The notes beneath the pieces are model-generated. The model had not been told where the DNA came from. It did no database searches and saw only the letters and a program-made list of their open reading frames with translations. A stretch of 64,000 nucleotides of DNA from assembly GCF_002531935.1 (NCBI RefSeq), contig NZ_NWSV01000018.1, positions 51,418 to 115,417 of the forward strand, in the 5' to 3' direction. Position numbers and translations under genes: made by a program. Source of the stretch: Rhizobium chutanense (GTDB lineage Bacteria > Pseudomonadota > Alphaproteobacteria > Rhizobiales > Rhizobiaceae). Shown piece after piece: positions 43,281 to 52,641 of this stretch; position 1 is the stretch's first letter, and every line of letters starts with the position of its first letter.

Positions 43281-44690
43281 ATGATGCTTCAGTACGATCT
43301 TGTTGTGGTGGGCAGCGGTCCCGCAGGGCGCCGTGGCGCCATCCAGGCTGCAAAACTCGGCAAGAAAGTGCTTGTCATCGAGCAGGGAAAACGCGTCGGC
43401 GGCGTGTCCGTGCATACCGGCACCATCCCTTCCAAAACGCTGCGCGAGACGGCGCTCAATCTTTCCGGCTGGCGCGAACGCGGCTTCTACGGCCGCTCCT
43501 ACCGTGTCAAGGAAGAGATCAGTGCAGACGACCTGCGCCGCCGCCTGCTGATCACGCTCAACCATGAGGTCGAGGTGCTGGAACACCAGTTCGCCCGCAA
43601 CCGCGTGCAGCATATTCGCGGCAAGGCGAGCTTCATCGATGCGTCGACGCTGCAGGTGGTCAAGGAAGACGGCGAGATTACGCAGGTCACCGCCGCCAGC
43701 GTGCTGCTCGCCGTCGGCACAAAGCCGTTCCGCCCCGATTACATCCCCTTCGACGGCAAGACCGTTCTCGACAGCGACGAGTTGCTCGATATCCAGGAGT
43801 TGCCGCGCTCGATGGTCGTCATCGGCGCCGGCGTCATCGGCATCGAATATGCCACGATCTTCAGCGCGCTCGACACGGCCGTCACCGTCCTCGATCCGAA
43901 GGCGACGATGCTCGACTTCATCGACAAGGAAATCGTCGAGGACTTCACCTACCAGCTGCGCGACCGCAACATGAAGCTGCTGCTCGGCCAGAAGGCCGAC
44001 AAGGTCGAGACGCTCGACAACGGCAAGGTCGAGCTGACGCTCGACAGCGGCCGGCGCCTGACGACCGACATGGTGCTGTTCGCCGCCGGCCGCATGGGAG
44101 CGACCGACGCGCTGAACCTGCCGGCGATCGGCCTCGAGGCCGACAGCCGCGGCCGTCTCAAGGTCAATCCGGAGACGTTCCAGACATCGGTTGCCAATGT
44201 CTACGCCGCCGGCGACGTCGTCGGCTTTCCGAGCCTTGCCTCGACCTCGATGGAACAGGGCCGCATCGCCGCCCGCGTCGCGATCGGCGCAGTCGCCAAG
44301 GAGCCGCCGAAATATTTCCCCTACGGCATCTATGCCGTGCCGGAAATTTCCACCTGCGGCCTGACCGAAGAGGAAATGAAGGAGCGCGGCATTCCCTATG
44401 AATGCGGCATCGCCCGCTTCCGCGAGACCTCGCGCGGTCATATCATGGGCCTCGACACCGGGCTTTTGAAGCTGATCTTCTCGCTGAAGACACGCCGTCT
44501 GCTCGGCGTGCATATCGTCGGCGAAGGCGCCACCGAACTCGTCCATATCGGCCAGGCCGTGCTCAATCTCAAAGGCACGGTCGAATATTTCGTCGAAAAC
44601 ACCTTCAACTATCCGACACTTGCCGAAGCCTACAAGATCGCCGGCCTCGATGCCTGGAACCGGATGGGCGACATCAAGTCGGAACTTTAG
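43281..44690 (+). CDS. sthA: Si-specific NAD(P)(+) transhydrogenase (soluble)
   Basis: A 469-residue FAD enzyme exchanging hydride between NADPH and NAD+. ATG 43281, or 43284 adjacent. FAD motif DLVVVGSGPAGRRGA; in place of the disulfide CxxxxC of lipoamide dehydrogenases it has GGVSVHTGTIPSKTLRE (Thr), typical of SthA. NAD motif VVIGAGVIGIEYA; C-terminal FAD motif ANVYAAGDVVG. The last 120 residues are the dimer interface. A 9-bp palindrome lies on its stop codon. It is the main soluble transhydrogenase and is normally single-copy. Confidence 0.95.
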   Translation: MMLQYDLVVVGSGPAGRRGAIQAAKLGKKVLVIEQGKRVGGVSVHTGTIPSKTLRETALNLSGWRERGFYGRSYRVKEEISADDLRRRLLITLNHEVEVLEHQFARNRVQHIRGKASFIDASTLQVVKEDGEITQVTAASVLLAVGTKPFRPDYIPFDGKTVLDSDELLDIQELPRSMVVIGAGVIGIEYATIFSALDTAVTVLDPKATMLDFIDKEIVEDFTYQLRDRNMKLLLGQKADKVETLDNGKVELTLDSGRRLTTDMVLFAAGRMGATDALNLPAIGLEADSRGRLKVNPETFQTSVANVYAAGDVVGFPSLASTSMEQGRIAARVAIGAVAKEPPKYFPYGIYAVPEISTCGLTEEEMKERGIPYECGIARFRETSRGHIMGLDTGLLKLIFSLKTRRLLGVHIVGEGATELVHIGQAVLNLKGTVEYFVENTFNYPTLAEAYKIAGLDAWNRMGDIKSEL

Positions 44691-44707
44691 ACGGCGCCGC
44701 CGTCTAA
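44687..44707 (+). terminator. Palindrome at the sthA stop codon
   Basis: TTAGACGGC (44687-44695) pairs perfectly with GCCGTCTAA (44699-44707), loop GCC. The stop TAG is inside the left arm. No T-run follows; weak or auxiliary terminator. Confidence 0.4.
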
Positions 44708-44740
44708 TATCCGGCCGTCAAAATCGGAGCCGAATCAACA

Positions 44741-45544
44741 TTGCGCATCATTTCGCTGAACGCATGGGGCGGCAGGCTGCATGAGGCCCTGATCGGCTAT
44801 GTCAGACAAGCCGATCCGGACGTGCTCTGCTTGCAGGAGGTATTGCGGACGCCGGGCGCGGATTGCGGATGGTCGATCTATCGGGATGCCGGGCTGGAAC
44901 TGCCGCAGCGCTTCAATCTGTTCGCCGAGATTAGCGCCGCCCTGCCCGGCCACGACGGCTTCTTCTTCCCGACATCGAGAGGCGAACTCTTCGACGGCGA
45001 TCGCACCGTCACCGCCGAGTTCGGCCTGGCAACCTTCGTGCGCAAAACGCATGCCGTTATCGCCGAGGGGCTGGATTTCGTGCATGGAAGTTTTTCCGCC
45101 GATGGCTGGGGCGCCCATCCCAGGCCGCGAAACGCCCATTGCATCCGCGTCTTCAGCCATGAGCACAGCCGCGCCGTGACGATCGCCCATATGCATGGCC
45201 TGCGCGATCCCGCGGGCAAGGGCGACACGGCGGCGCGCCAGGACCAGGCTGCAGCGCTGGTCCGGCTCATCGAGCGCGTCTGGCCCGGCGACGAAGGGCT
45301 TGTCGTCTGCGGCGATTTCAACGTTTTGCCCGACAGCGCCACCTTTGCGATTCTCGCCGGACTCGGGCTTTCGGATCTCGTCACCGGAAACGGCCTTGTA
45401 GACACGCGAACCTCCTACTATCTGAAGCAGGGCCGCTTTGCCGACTACATGCTGGTCACACCGGGGGTGAAGGTCGGCAAGTTCGAGGTGGTCGAGGCGC
45501 CCGAGGTCTCCGACCACCGCGCATTGCTGCTCGATATCGGGTAG
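44741..45544 (+). CDS. Endonuclease/exonuclease/phosphatase family protein
   Basis: A 267-residue protein starting at TTG 44741, with GGAG about 14 bases upstream. It has the EEP fold landmarks: ISLNAWGG at the N-terminus, LCLQEV (metal-binding Glu), VVCGDFNVLPDS (GDFN) and the terminal SDHRALL (DH pair). Likely a Mg2+-dependent phosphodiesterase or nuclease acting on nucleic acid or a small phosphoester; substrate unknown. Same strand as sthA and the radical SAM gene but with its own spacing. Confidence 0.88.
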   Translation: MRIISLNAWGGRLHEALIGYVRQADPDVLCLQEVLRTPGADCGWSIYRDAGLELPQRFNLFAEISAALPGHDGFFFPTSRGELFDGDRTVTAEFGLATFVRKTHAVIAEGLDFVHGSFSADGWGAHPRPRNAHCIRVFSHEHSRAVTIAHMHGLRDPAGKGDTAARQDQAAALVRLIERVWPGDEGLVVCGDFNVLPDSATFAILAGLGLSDLVTGNGLVDTRTSYYLKQGRFADYMLVTPGVKVGKFEVVEAPEVSDHRALLLDIG

Positions 45545-45703
45545 TATATTGATGAATGATACGCGCGGAGCGTTTCGCGCGCAGTGCCGTTTTCTAAGCC
45601 TTCGTTTGAACCCCGCATAAGTCGCATTGATACGCCATGCATGATATGTGCCTTCAACTCCATTTTGCCGCCGGCAAAAGCGTCTGAAGAAAGATAGATA
45701 CTC

Positions 45704-47473
45704 TTGTCCCATGTCTTGGAAGCTGCACGCCGACGTTTTCAGCTGATCCTGATCAAGCCGTCGCATTATGACGATGACGGCTATGTCATTCGCTGGTGGC
45801 GGGCAATGATCCCGTCCAATTCGCTTGCGGCTCTCTACGGCATCGCCGCCGAATGCGCCGAGCGCAAGGTGCTCGGGCCCGATACCGCGATCGACATCAC
45901 CGTGATCGACGAGACCAATACGCGGATCGATTTCGCCGGGCTGCTCGCCCAGTTCAAGCGTCATGACAATTTCGGCATGATCGCGCTCGTCGGCGTCCAG
46001 ACCAACCAGTATCCGCGTGCGCTGGATATCGCCCGGCCGTTCCGCGATGCCGGCCTGCCGGTTTCGATCGGCGGCTTCCATGTTTCCGGCTGCCTGTCGA
46101 TGCTGGATGGCAAGGCCGTCGGGCTCGACGCCTGCCGCGACATGGGCATCTCGATGTTCGCCGGCGAGGCCGAGGGCCGGCTGGAAATGGTGCTGCGCGA
46201 CGCCGCCAGCGGCGAGTTGAAGCCGCTCTATAATTTCATGAACGACCTTCCGGGCATTGGCGGCACGCCGGTTCCTTTCCTGCCGAAGGACAATATCCAG
46301 CGCACGCTCGGGCTCAGCACCAGCTTCGACGCCGGACGCGGCTGTCCCTATCAATGCTCGTTCTGCACCATCATCAACGTGCAGGGACGCAAGTCGCGTT
46401 TCCGCTCGGCCGACGACGTCGAAAAGCTGGTGCGGATGAACTGGGCGCAGGGCATCCACAAATTCTTCATCACCGACGACAATTTCGCCCGCAACAAGGA
46501 TTGGGAAGCGATCTTCGACCGGCTGATCGAGCTTAAGGAGCGGGACGGCATTCCGCTCGGCCTGATGATCCAGGTCGACACGCTCTGCCACAAGATCCCG
46601 AATTTCATCGAGAAATCCCGGCGCGCCGGCGTTACCCGGGTGTTCATCGGCCTCGAAAACGTCAATCCGGACAATCTGACCGCCGCCAAGAAGAACCAGA
46701 ACAAGATCACCGAATACCGCAAGATGCTGCTCGCCTGGAAGGCGCAGGGCATCATGACGCTCGCCGGTTATATTCTGGGCTTCCCCGGCGATACGCCGGA
46801 ATCGATCCGCCGTGACATCGCGATCATCCAGGAAGAGCTGCCGCTCGACGTCATCGAATTCTTCATCCTGACGCCGCTGCCCGGCTCCGAAGACCATCAG
46901 GTGCTGTGGAAGAAGGGCGTCGAGATGGATGCCGATCTCAACATCTACGATGTCGAACATGTCTGCACCGCGCATCCGAAGATGAGCAAGCAGCAATGGG
47001 AAGACATCTACCACGAGGCCTGGGCGCTCTATTATTCGCCCGATCACATGAAGACGCTGCTGCGCCGCGCCGTGGCGACCGGTGTGCCGCTGGCAAGGCT
47101 CGTCAAGGTTCTGGTTTCCTTCGCGACCACCGTACCGCTGGAAAACGTGCATCCGCTGCAGAGCGGTCTCTTGCGCCTGAAGACGCCGTCGGAGCGGCGC
47201 CCGGAACTGCCGCGCGAACATCCGCTGGTCTTCTGGCCGCGTTTTGCCTGGGAAACCTTCCGCAAACATGCCTCGCTCGCCGGTACGATCATCGGCCTGA
47301 CCGTTTCGGCTTTCCTGATTTCACGGGATGTCAAGTCGAAGACCTATATGGATCAGGCCCTGACGCCTGTCGCCGACGACGAAGAAGAAACGCTGCACCT
47401 CTTCACTCAGACATCAGGCGGCGCCGCAGCCGTCAGCCATGTCAGGAAAGTCGCGCAACTGACGGGGCATTGA
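45704..47473 (+). CDS. B12-binding-type radical SAM protein
   Basis: A 589-residue protein. The frame starts at TTG 45704 (then SHVLEAARRRFQLILIKPSHYDDDGYVIRWW) with only a weak upstream AAG; TTG 45716 is possible. The N-terminal 200 residues have a B12-domain-like Rossmann fold. The radical SAM cluster is at GRGCPYQCSFCTIIN (CxxxCxxC), followed by TDDNFARNKDW, VFIGLENVNP and a C-terminal region ending in a hydrophobic helix (LAGTIIGLTVSAFLI). It belongs with HpnP/Bchlorophyll-type and other lipid-modifying radical SAM enzymes; no substrate is fixed. It stands alone between the EEP gene and the SnoaL-like gene. Confidence 0.86.
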   Translation: MSHVLEAARRRFQLILIKPSHYDDDGYVIRWWRAMIPSNSLAALYGIAAECAERKVLGPDTAIDITVIDETNTRIDFAGLLAQFKRHDNFGMIALVGVQTNQYPRALDIARPFRDAGLPVSIGGFHVSGCLSMLDGKAVGLDACRDMGISMFAGEAEGRLEMVLRDAASGELKPLYNFMNDLPGIGGTPVPFLPKDNIQRTLGLSTSFDAGRGCPYQCSFCTIINVQGRKSRFRSADDVEKLVRMNWAQGIHKFFITDDNFARNKDWEAIFDRLIELKERDGIPLGLMIQVDTLCHKIPNFIEKSRRAGVTRVFIGLENVNPDNLTAAKKNQNKITEYRKMLLAWKAQGIMTLAGYILGFPGDTPESIRRDIAIIQEELPLDVIEFFILTPLPGSEDHQVLWKKGVEMDADLNIYDVEHVCTAHPKMSKQQWEDIYHEAWALYYSPDHMKTLLRRAVATGVPLARLVKVLVSFATTVPLENVHPLQSGLLRLKTPSERRPELPREHPLVFWPRFAWETFRKHASLAGTIIGLTVSAFLISRDVKSKTYMDQALTPVADDEEETLHLFTQTSGGAAAVSHVRKVAQLTGH

Positions 47474-47513
47474 TTGCAACGGCCGCCGACACCCTGTCGG
47501 CCGAAAACGTCAG

Positions 47514-47544
47514 CGGCATCAAACTTAAATCAAGTTTGATGCCG
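47514..47544. terminator. Bidirectional stem-loop between convergent genes
   Basis: GGCATCAAACTT (47515-47526) pairs perfectly with AAGTTTGATGCC (47532-47543), extended by a C-G pair, loop AAATC. It lies 41 bases after the radical SAM stop and 32 bases before the stop of the convergent SnoaL-like gene. Confidence 0.65.
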
Positions 47545-47575
47545 TGCTTTGAAGCGCTTCGACCTGGATGCCCGC

Positions 47576-47998
47576 TTAAGCGATTTGGATTATCTGGGTC
47601 GTCTCGGCCACTTGCAGCGTGTCGACGAATTCGACGATCTTGATCGGCTTGCCATCCTGAAAATGGATCTTGTCGACGAACTCCGTTTGGAAGCTCACGC
47701 CCGATGGGATGTGCCTCACCTCGCCTTCGCGGTGGGCAAAGACCATCTGCTCGTCTTCGTCGACATAGATGCCTGATGTCCTGATCTTCGATAGATCCCA
47801 TACTGCGATCAGCTGCGTGATCGTCTGGCGAAAGGCATGCCCGCTTGTTTCCGTCGAAAAGGGCGCCAGCCGCGTATTGCCGACCATGCGAAAGGTGCAA
47901 TCCTCGCCGAGCAGCGCCAGCGTGCCCTCGATATCGCCACGGTCACGCACAGCATAGATTTCCTCCACGAGCTTCTTCATGTCGTGCTTTGCAGTCAT
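47576..47998 (-). CDS. SnoaL-like / NTF2 family protein
   Basis: A 140-residue protein with the cone-shaped NTF2 fold: an N-terminal helix (KHDMKKLVEEIYAVRDRGDIEGTLALLGEDC), then the strands FRMVGNTRL, MVFAHREGEVRH and ESVSFQTEFVDKIHFQDGKPIKIVEFVD, a typical SnoaL-like ending. ATG 47998. Members include isomerases, dehydratases and many of unknown function; no catalytic residues can be assigned. Alone on the minus strand. Confidence 0.85.
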   Translation of the reverse strand: MTAKHDMKKLVEEIYAVRDRGDIEGTLALLGEDCTFRMVGNTRLAPFSTETSGHAFRQTITQLIAVWDLSKIRTSGIYVDEDEQMVFAHREGEVRHIPSGVSFQTEFVDKIHFQDGKPIKIVEFVDTLQVAETTQIIQIA

Positions 47999-48113
47999 GT
48001 TCAGGTCCTCCCACCATCAGCAAAATCTGCATTGAAATATACTTCATTGCAACTCTTTGTTGCTGCAGATCTATGGGAGAAGACGTTGGGGAATGAACTG
48101 CCCCGGATCATAG

Positions 48114-48141
48114 AAAAAGGCCCCGCACGATGGCGGGGCCT
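48114..48141 (-). terminator. Intrinsic terminator of tig
   Basis: On the minus strand AGGCCCCGC (48141-48133) pairs with GCGGGGCCT (48126-48118), loop of six, followed by TTTT (48117-48114), about 27 bases after the tig stop. A TTT on the other side gives weak activity for the plus strand. Confidence 0.9.
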
Positions 48142-48167
48142 TTCCAAACTTCAGAGCTGAAAAGCGA

Positions 48168-49652
48168 TTATTCGGCGCTTTCGTCAGCCGCCTTCTTCTT
48201 CGGCGCGGCCTTCTTCTTCGGTGCGGCTTCTTCGCCTTCACCGGCCTCAGCTGCTTCGGTCTTGGCGGCGGCCTTCTTCTTCGGCGCGGCCTTCTTGGTC
48301 TCGGCCTTGGTCTCGCCTTCTTCCTCGGCGAGCAGCTCTTCCTTCGTCACCTTCTTGTCGGTGACGTCGATTTCGGTCAGCAGGTGATCGATGACCTTCT
48401 CTTCGAAGATCGGCGCGCGGATCGAGGCGGCGGCACCCGGCTGGCTGCGGAAGAATTCGAGGATCTGCTTTTCCTGGCCCGGATACTGGCGCAGCTGATC
48501 GTAGATGGCGCGCTGCATTTCGTCTTCGCTGACTTCGACGCCGGCCTTTTCGCCGATTTCGGAGAGAACGAGGCCGAGGCGGACGCGACGCTCGGCGAGC
48601 GTCTTGTATTCCTCACGTGCCTTTTCTTCGGTCGTGTCTTCGTCCTCGAAGGTCTTGCCCGACTGGGCGAGGTCGTTGTTCACTTGGCTCCAGATGCCGT
48701 TATATTCGGCGTCGACGAGCGAGTTCGGGGTCTCGAACTTGTACATCTCGTCGAGCTGGTCGAGGATCTGGCGCTTCAGCTTCTGGCGGGTCAGCGAGCC
48801 GTACTGCGATTCGATCTGGCCGCGGACGATTTCCTTCAGGCGGTCGGCGGATTCGATGCCGAGCTTGGAGGCGAGTTCGTCATTGATCTCGACGGCGCCG
48901 GGGGCTGCAACGTCCTTGACCGATACGTCGAAGGTCGCTTCCTTGCCGGCGAGGTCCTTGGCCGGGTAGTCGGCCGGGAAGGTCACGGTGATGGTCTTCT
49001 CATCGCCGGCCTTGACGCCGACGAGCTGGTCTTCGAAGCCGGGGATGAAGCGGCCGGAGCCGAGCACCAGTTCGGCGCCCTGGTCGGTGCCGCCCGCGAA
49101 GGCTTCGCCGTCGACCTTGCCGACGTAATCCATGGTGATGCGGTCGCCGTTGGCGGACTTGCCGGTCTTGGTCTCGTAAGCGCGGGCGCTTTCGGCAACC
49201 TTCAGGACCTGCTCGTTGACTTCGTCGTCCGAGATATCGATGACTTCGCGCGTGACCTTGATGCCCTTGACCGACTTCAGTTCGATCGGCGGCAGCACTT
49301 CATAGGAGAGCGTGAATTCGAAATCCTGCTGAGCGGCGAGGATCTTGTCGGCTTCGTCCTTGTCCTCGGTCATGGCGATTTCCGGCTGCGTGGCCGACTT
49401 CTCGCCGCGGCTGGAGAGGATGGCGGCCGGCTGCTCGCGGACGATCTCGTTGACGAGCTCAGCCATGATCGACTTGCCGTAGACCTTCTTCAGGTGAGCA
49501 GCGGGGACCTTGCCCGGACGGAAGCCGTTGATGCGAACCTTGTCCTTCACATCGGCAAGACGCTCATTCATCTTGTTTTCCATGTCCTTGGCCGGGATAA
49601 CGACCTTGATTTCGCGCTTCAGCCCTTCAGCGAGCGTTTCGATAACCTGCAT
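48168..49652 (-). CDS. tig: Trigger factor
   Basis: A 494-residue ribosome-associated chaperone with peptidyl-prolyl isomerase activity. ATG 49652. The ribosome-binding loop is RINGFRPGKVPAAHLKKVYG (about residues 38-57); the FKBP-like PPIase domain is about 160-245 with GDRITMDYVGKVDGEAFAGG and RFIPGFEDQLVG. The C-terminal arm is normal to about residue 440, then a Lys/Ala-rich tail (KKAAPKKKAAAKTEAAEAGEG, KKAAPKKKAADESAE) of about 45 residues adds to the usual 430-450, as in other rhizobial Tig proteins. It has its own terminator. Confidence 0.97.
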   Translation of the reverse strand: MQVIETLAEGLKREIKVVIPAKDMENKMNERLADVKDKVRINGFRPGKVPAAHLKKVYGKSIMAELVNEIVREQPAAILSSRGEKSATQPEIAMTEDKDEADKILAAQQDFEFTLSYEVLPPIELKSVKGIKVTREVIDISDDEVNEQVLKVAESARAYETKTGKSANGDRITMDYVGKVDGEAFAGGTDQGAELVLGSGRFIPGFEDQLVGVKAGDEKTITVTFPADYPAKDLAGKEATFDVSVKDVAAPGAVEINDELASKLGIESADRLKEIVRGQIESQYGSLTRQKLKRQILDQLDEMYKFETPNSLVDAEYNGIWSQVNNDLAQSGKTFEDEDTTEEKAREEYKTLAERRVRLGLVLSEIGEKAGVEVSEDEMQRAIYDQLRQYPGQEKQILEFFRSQPGAAASIRAPIFEEKVIDHLLTEIDVTDKKVTKEELLAEEEGETKAETKKAAPKKKAAAKTEAAEAGEGEEAAPKKKAAPKKKAADESAE

Positions 49653-49853
49653 GTCTTCCTACCTTCATGTCGTGGCGGCCGTGCCCAGACGCCGTTCGTT
49701 TCGATGAGCACGACGCCGGCAGCGTGCCGCGCGTGGCTTTTTTCCCAATTCCGTATCATTCCGCCCGAAGCGGAACGGCACTCGCGGGCTTTTCGGGACA
49801 ACTCTCAATTGTTCTGGAACAACCGATTCATAGTCTCCCGCCTGCAAACAGCT

Positions 49854-49938
<85 letters not shown>

Positions 49939-50090
49939 GTTCACAAAACCGCATGCCTATGCCTGCGCATGAGGCCTTCCGGAGCGCGGCGTCTCTATAT
50001 CACCCGATTTGGCCGAGGCAAAGGAAAAATGAACGGTCGATGACAGGGATCTGCGCCTCACAAGCCGCCTGGCTGCGAAGCGCCATCGGA

Positions 50091-50681
50091 TCAGTAAAGC
50101 GGCTCGTCGTAAACCGGCTTGCGGTCAACGAGAAGGCTGCGAATCTGCGCGGTTCCATCAGGCGAGACGCGCACTGCAATGGCGACATTACCGCCATTGC
50201 GGGCCTCCTCGATCGGCTTGCCCTCGCCTTCCGGAACATAGTAGCGCTCGATGCCATATTCGACACGGATGCTATCGCCCGCGGCAAGCCCGCTGCTGTA
50301 GAATGGCTGGCTGCGCAGGATCACGGTCTCCGGCTGCGGCGGCAGTTCATGGAAGGACGATTCGATCGCCGTCCAGAAACCGTCCTCCTGCTTCTTTAAC
50401 CGGACCCACAACACACGTTCGCCGGGCTCGGCCGGAATGCCGCCGGAAACCGTCTGCACCGGCACCGAGGAAATGTCATAGTTCAAGACGACATAATCGC
50501 CGCGCAGGAAATCGCGCGGGTCGACAGGCGCCGTCTTCAGCAGTACCTCGGCGCCATTGCTGAGGATCGATGCCCGGCTCTGGATGATCGTGCCGAGGAT
50601 CAGGGTCTGCAGGCCGGCGACAATGATCGCCGATAGCAGATAACCCTTGCCGGACTGCAGCTTTGCCATGAACGAGCTCAT
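50091..50681 (-). CDS. GDYXXLXY membrane-anchored protein
   Basis: A 196-residue protein with one N-terminal membrane helix (LLSAIIVAGLQTLILGTII) and a periplasmic domain carrying the family motif GDYVVLNY and the LWVRLKKQEDGFW and AGDSIRVEYGIERYYVPEGEG strands. ATG 50681 overlaps the stop of the DUF2157 gene by four bases (ATGA), so the two are translated together. This DUF2157-GDYXXLXY pair is recurrent in bacteria; no biochemical role is known. Confidence 0.88.
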   Translation of the reverse strand: MSSFMAKLQSGKGYLLSAIIVAGLQTLILGTIIQSRASILSNGAEVLLKTAPVDPRDFLRGDYVVLNYDISSVPVQTVSGGIPAEPGERVLWVRLKKQEDGFWTAIESSFHELPPQPETVILRSQPFYSSGLAAGDSIRVEYGIERYYVPEGEGKPIEEARNGGNVAIAVRVSPDGTAQIRSLLVDRKPVYDEPLY

Positions 50682-51781
50682 GCGCGCTCCCCCTGTGCGC
50701 TCGCCGAAAACCGCCGCTCGAGACGGATGACGATCCAGGCGACAAGGGCCACCACGAGACCCGAGAACAGGAAGAGGCTCGACGTGCCGAGGATCGAGCC
50801 GACGGTGACGGAGGCGAGGTAGAGCATCTCCGCGGCAAAGGTGACGTAGGCGAGATAACGCACCGCACCGTTGTCCCTGCCGTGCAGGGCAATCGCCAGC
50901 ACGGAGGCGGCGAGCGTCGCCAGCCCCAGCACCACCAGCCGCCAGCCGTCCTCGATCTCGATATGCAGCAGCAGGAAACCGATCGCCGCGACGAGGAAGC
51001 TGTAGAAGGCCGGGGCGGCACCGGCGCTCCTGACCAGGGAGGCGATGCGCGGGAGCGGCAAGGCCGTCAGGACGACGGCCACCATGCCGCCGACGGCGAA
51101 GGCGAGCGCCACGGCAATCTCCTCATAAAGAGTATAGAGCCAGGCGAGCCAGCCGATCAAAAGCAGATAGGCCAGATGGCGGGCTCGCTCAGCGCCGGTA
51201 TAGCGCACCAGGGCGATTGTGATCGCCGCCATGACCGGTGCCATCCAGGGATCGAGCCCGACCCAATGCGTATCATGATTCTCGAGATAGACGGCAAAGG
51301 ACGCCCAGGAGAGAAAGCCGGCGACGACGGTGACTGCGCCCGAACGGAACAGGATCGCCGAGATGGTCGCAATGGCGAACCAGAGATACATCACCGTCTG
51401 CTCGTCGCCGGAGAGATGATACATCTGCCCGACCAGCGAGATGGCGCCGCCGAAGCTCATCGCGCCGATGATAAGCAATCCGCTCGCTGCCGCCGTCGCA
51501 CCGCGGGCGAGCATCAGGGCGGCGCCGATATGAACCGCCCAAATCAGGAGAAGGATGGCGCCGACGCGCACGAGGCGCGGGATGTCCTCCCAGTGGGAGG
51601 CGACAACAAGCAGGATGGCGGCGGCAAGCAGCACCGCTGCCAACGCCATCAGCACCCTGCCGAGGCTGAAGCTTGCCGGGCGAGCATCATATTCGGCCAG
51701 CAGCGTGGCCGCCGTTTCCTGGCCCAGCAGGCCCTTGCCTACCCAGAGCGAGAGATCCCGCTCCAATCTGCCGCGATACAT
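50678..51781 (-). CDS. DUF2157 polytopic membrane protein
   Basis: A 367-residue protein. Residues 1-45 are a cytoplasmic segment with the DUF2157 signature (RDLSLWVGKGLLGQETAATLLAEYDARP), followed by about 10-11 hydrophobic helices covering most of the remainder (for example LMALAAVLLAAAILLVVASHWEDIPR, LILGAMSFGGAISLVGQMYHLSG). ATG 51781. It forms a two-gene operon with the GDYXXLXY gene. Inner-membrane protein of unknown function. Confidence 0.9.
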   Translation of the reverse strand: MYRGRLERDLSLWVGKGLLGQETAATLLAEYDARPASFSLGRVLMALAAVLLAAAILLVVASHWEDIPRLVRVGAILLLIWAVHIGAALMLARGATAAASGLLIIGAMSFGGAISLVGQMYHLSGDEQTVMYLWFAIATISAILFRSGAVTVVAGFLSWASFAVYLENHDTHWVGLDPWMAPVMAAITIALVRYTGAERARHLAYLLLIGWLAWLYTLYEEIAVALAFAVGGMVAVVLTALPLPRIASLVRSAGAAPAFYSFLVAAIGFLLLHIEIEDGWRLVVLGLATLAASVLAIALHGRDNGAVRYLAYVTFAAEMLYLASVTVGSILGTSSLFLFSGLVVALVAWIVIRLERRFSASAQGERA

Positions 51782-51965
51782 GCTCCACCCCTTCGTTTCG
51801 CGACGCCGACTGCGGCGCTGCGGCTCATGCCGTTATAGCCGCAGCACGGGTGTTCGCAAACGCTGCTGCGACAAATATACAAGTTCCTCATTGGTCTAAC
51901 TTATATTGGGCATTAACCGGCCGCTAACGCCGGAAGTGCATAGATAAGCATAGGAATGGAGAGCT

Positions 51966-52030
51966 ATGCGGATTTCGCATATCCCTCATGAATTTATTGC
52001 ACTGCAAAATCGGAATTAGTCATACTATTT
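51966..52030 (+). promoter_or_regulatory. Probable LysR-type activator site and promoter of the sRNA
   Basis: A perfect dyad TTGCA-C-TGCAA at 51997-52007 (centre 52002). CTATTT at 52025-52030 is 23 bases beyond the centre and fits a sigma-70 -10 element; no good -35 is seen, as in activator-dependent promoters. A second dyad, ATGCG-N5-CGCAT at 51966-51980, has T-N11-A symmetry and is centred about 29 bases further upstream. The same arrangement is found before the DUF1127 gene at 53083. Confidence 0.6.
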
Positions 52031-52036
52031 ATATAG

Positions 52037-52224
52037 TCATTGAAGCACGGGGATGGCGCCCCGGCCCGGCCCAGCCGGATGCCCGTGGATCTTTTGTCCG
52101 TGACGAGATTCGCAGCAGCGCACTCCTCCTCCCAGCGCGCTGTGATAGGCTGGCAACACTCCTCCTCCCAGTTGCCAGTCACCATAATGCGCCCGCCGGA
52201 TCCTCCCCCGGCGGGCGTTTTTTT
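52037..52224 (+). ncRNA. alpha-r14 (NfeR1-like) small RNA with three anti-Shine-Dalgarno loops
   Basis: Three successive hairpins. H1: CAGCGC (52116-52121)/GCGCTG (52137-52142). H2: perfect 8-bp stem CTGGCAAC/GTTGCCAG (52150-52178). H3: 10-bp stem (52190-52199 with 52208-52217) plus seven T, acting as terminator. The loops expose CTCCTCCTCCC, CTCCTCCTCCC and TCCTCCC, which match the CCUCCUCCC ultraconserved loops described for the rhizobial alpha-r14/NfeR1 sRNA family, known to pair with translation start regions of transporter mRNAs. The 5' end near 52037 is inferred from the -10 box; a later start near 52100 is possible. Confidence 0.8.
52190..52224 (+). terminator. Terminator hairpin of the alpha-r14-like sRNA
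   Basis: CGCCCGCCGG/CCGGCGGGCG stem, loop ATCCTCCC (52200-52207), then TTTTTTT (52218-52224). The loop doubles as the third anti-Shine-Dalgarno motif. Confidence 0.93.
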
Positions 52225-52641
52225 CTCGGCAGAAACTAAATTAAATCATTGGCGGATTGGGGATTTCCGCCGCAGAGGGCCGGCTGACCACATTGTGGTC
52301 ACACCCGGCCAACCATGGCCGCCAACAAATGGGCAGCTTTCGTTTCGACGCGGAGAGCGGATAAACGCGCGAAACCGCCCGCGGAGCAGCGGCTTTCGGC
52401 AGCGGCGCCCACTCCATACGCCAAACCGGATGAGTTTCGCTGGCGCAATTCTGCCCATTCGTTGACCAGAAAATGGTAAGTCTGCCTCAAATACTCCTGG
52501 AGCATTGCGCCATTCGCATAGGTGATCTGAAAACTTGGCTGTTTTAGTCTTTCGCGCCGCAACATATATTCGGGTCATCAAATAGAGGTCAGCGCCGATC
52601 GGTGGCTGCTGGCAGATCAAACCCTCGGAAAGGGGCTTAAC
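52225..52641. other. Intergenic region between sRNA and first DUF1127 gene
   Basis: About 417 bp with no convincing gene. It lacks the TGCACTGCA dyad. CATATAT near 52562 is a possible -10 for the following gene. A rather long minus-strand open frame crosses it, but it has no ribosome site and runs through the DUF1127 gene. Confidence 0.45.

Noticed and set aside
44735..47269. Long minus-strand frame opposite the EEP and radical SAM genes
   Set aside because: Runs straight through two clearly supported plus-strand genes and contains no recognisable domain.
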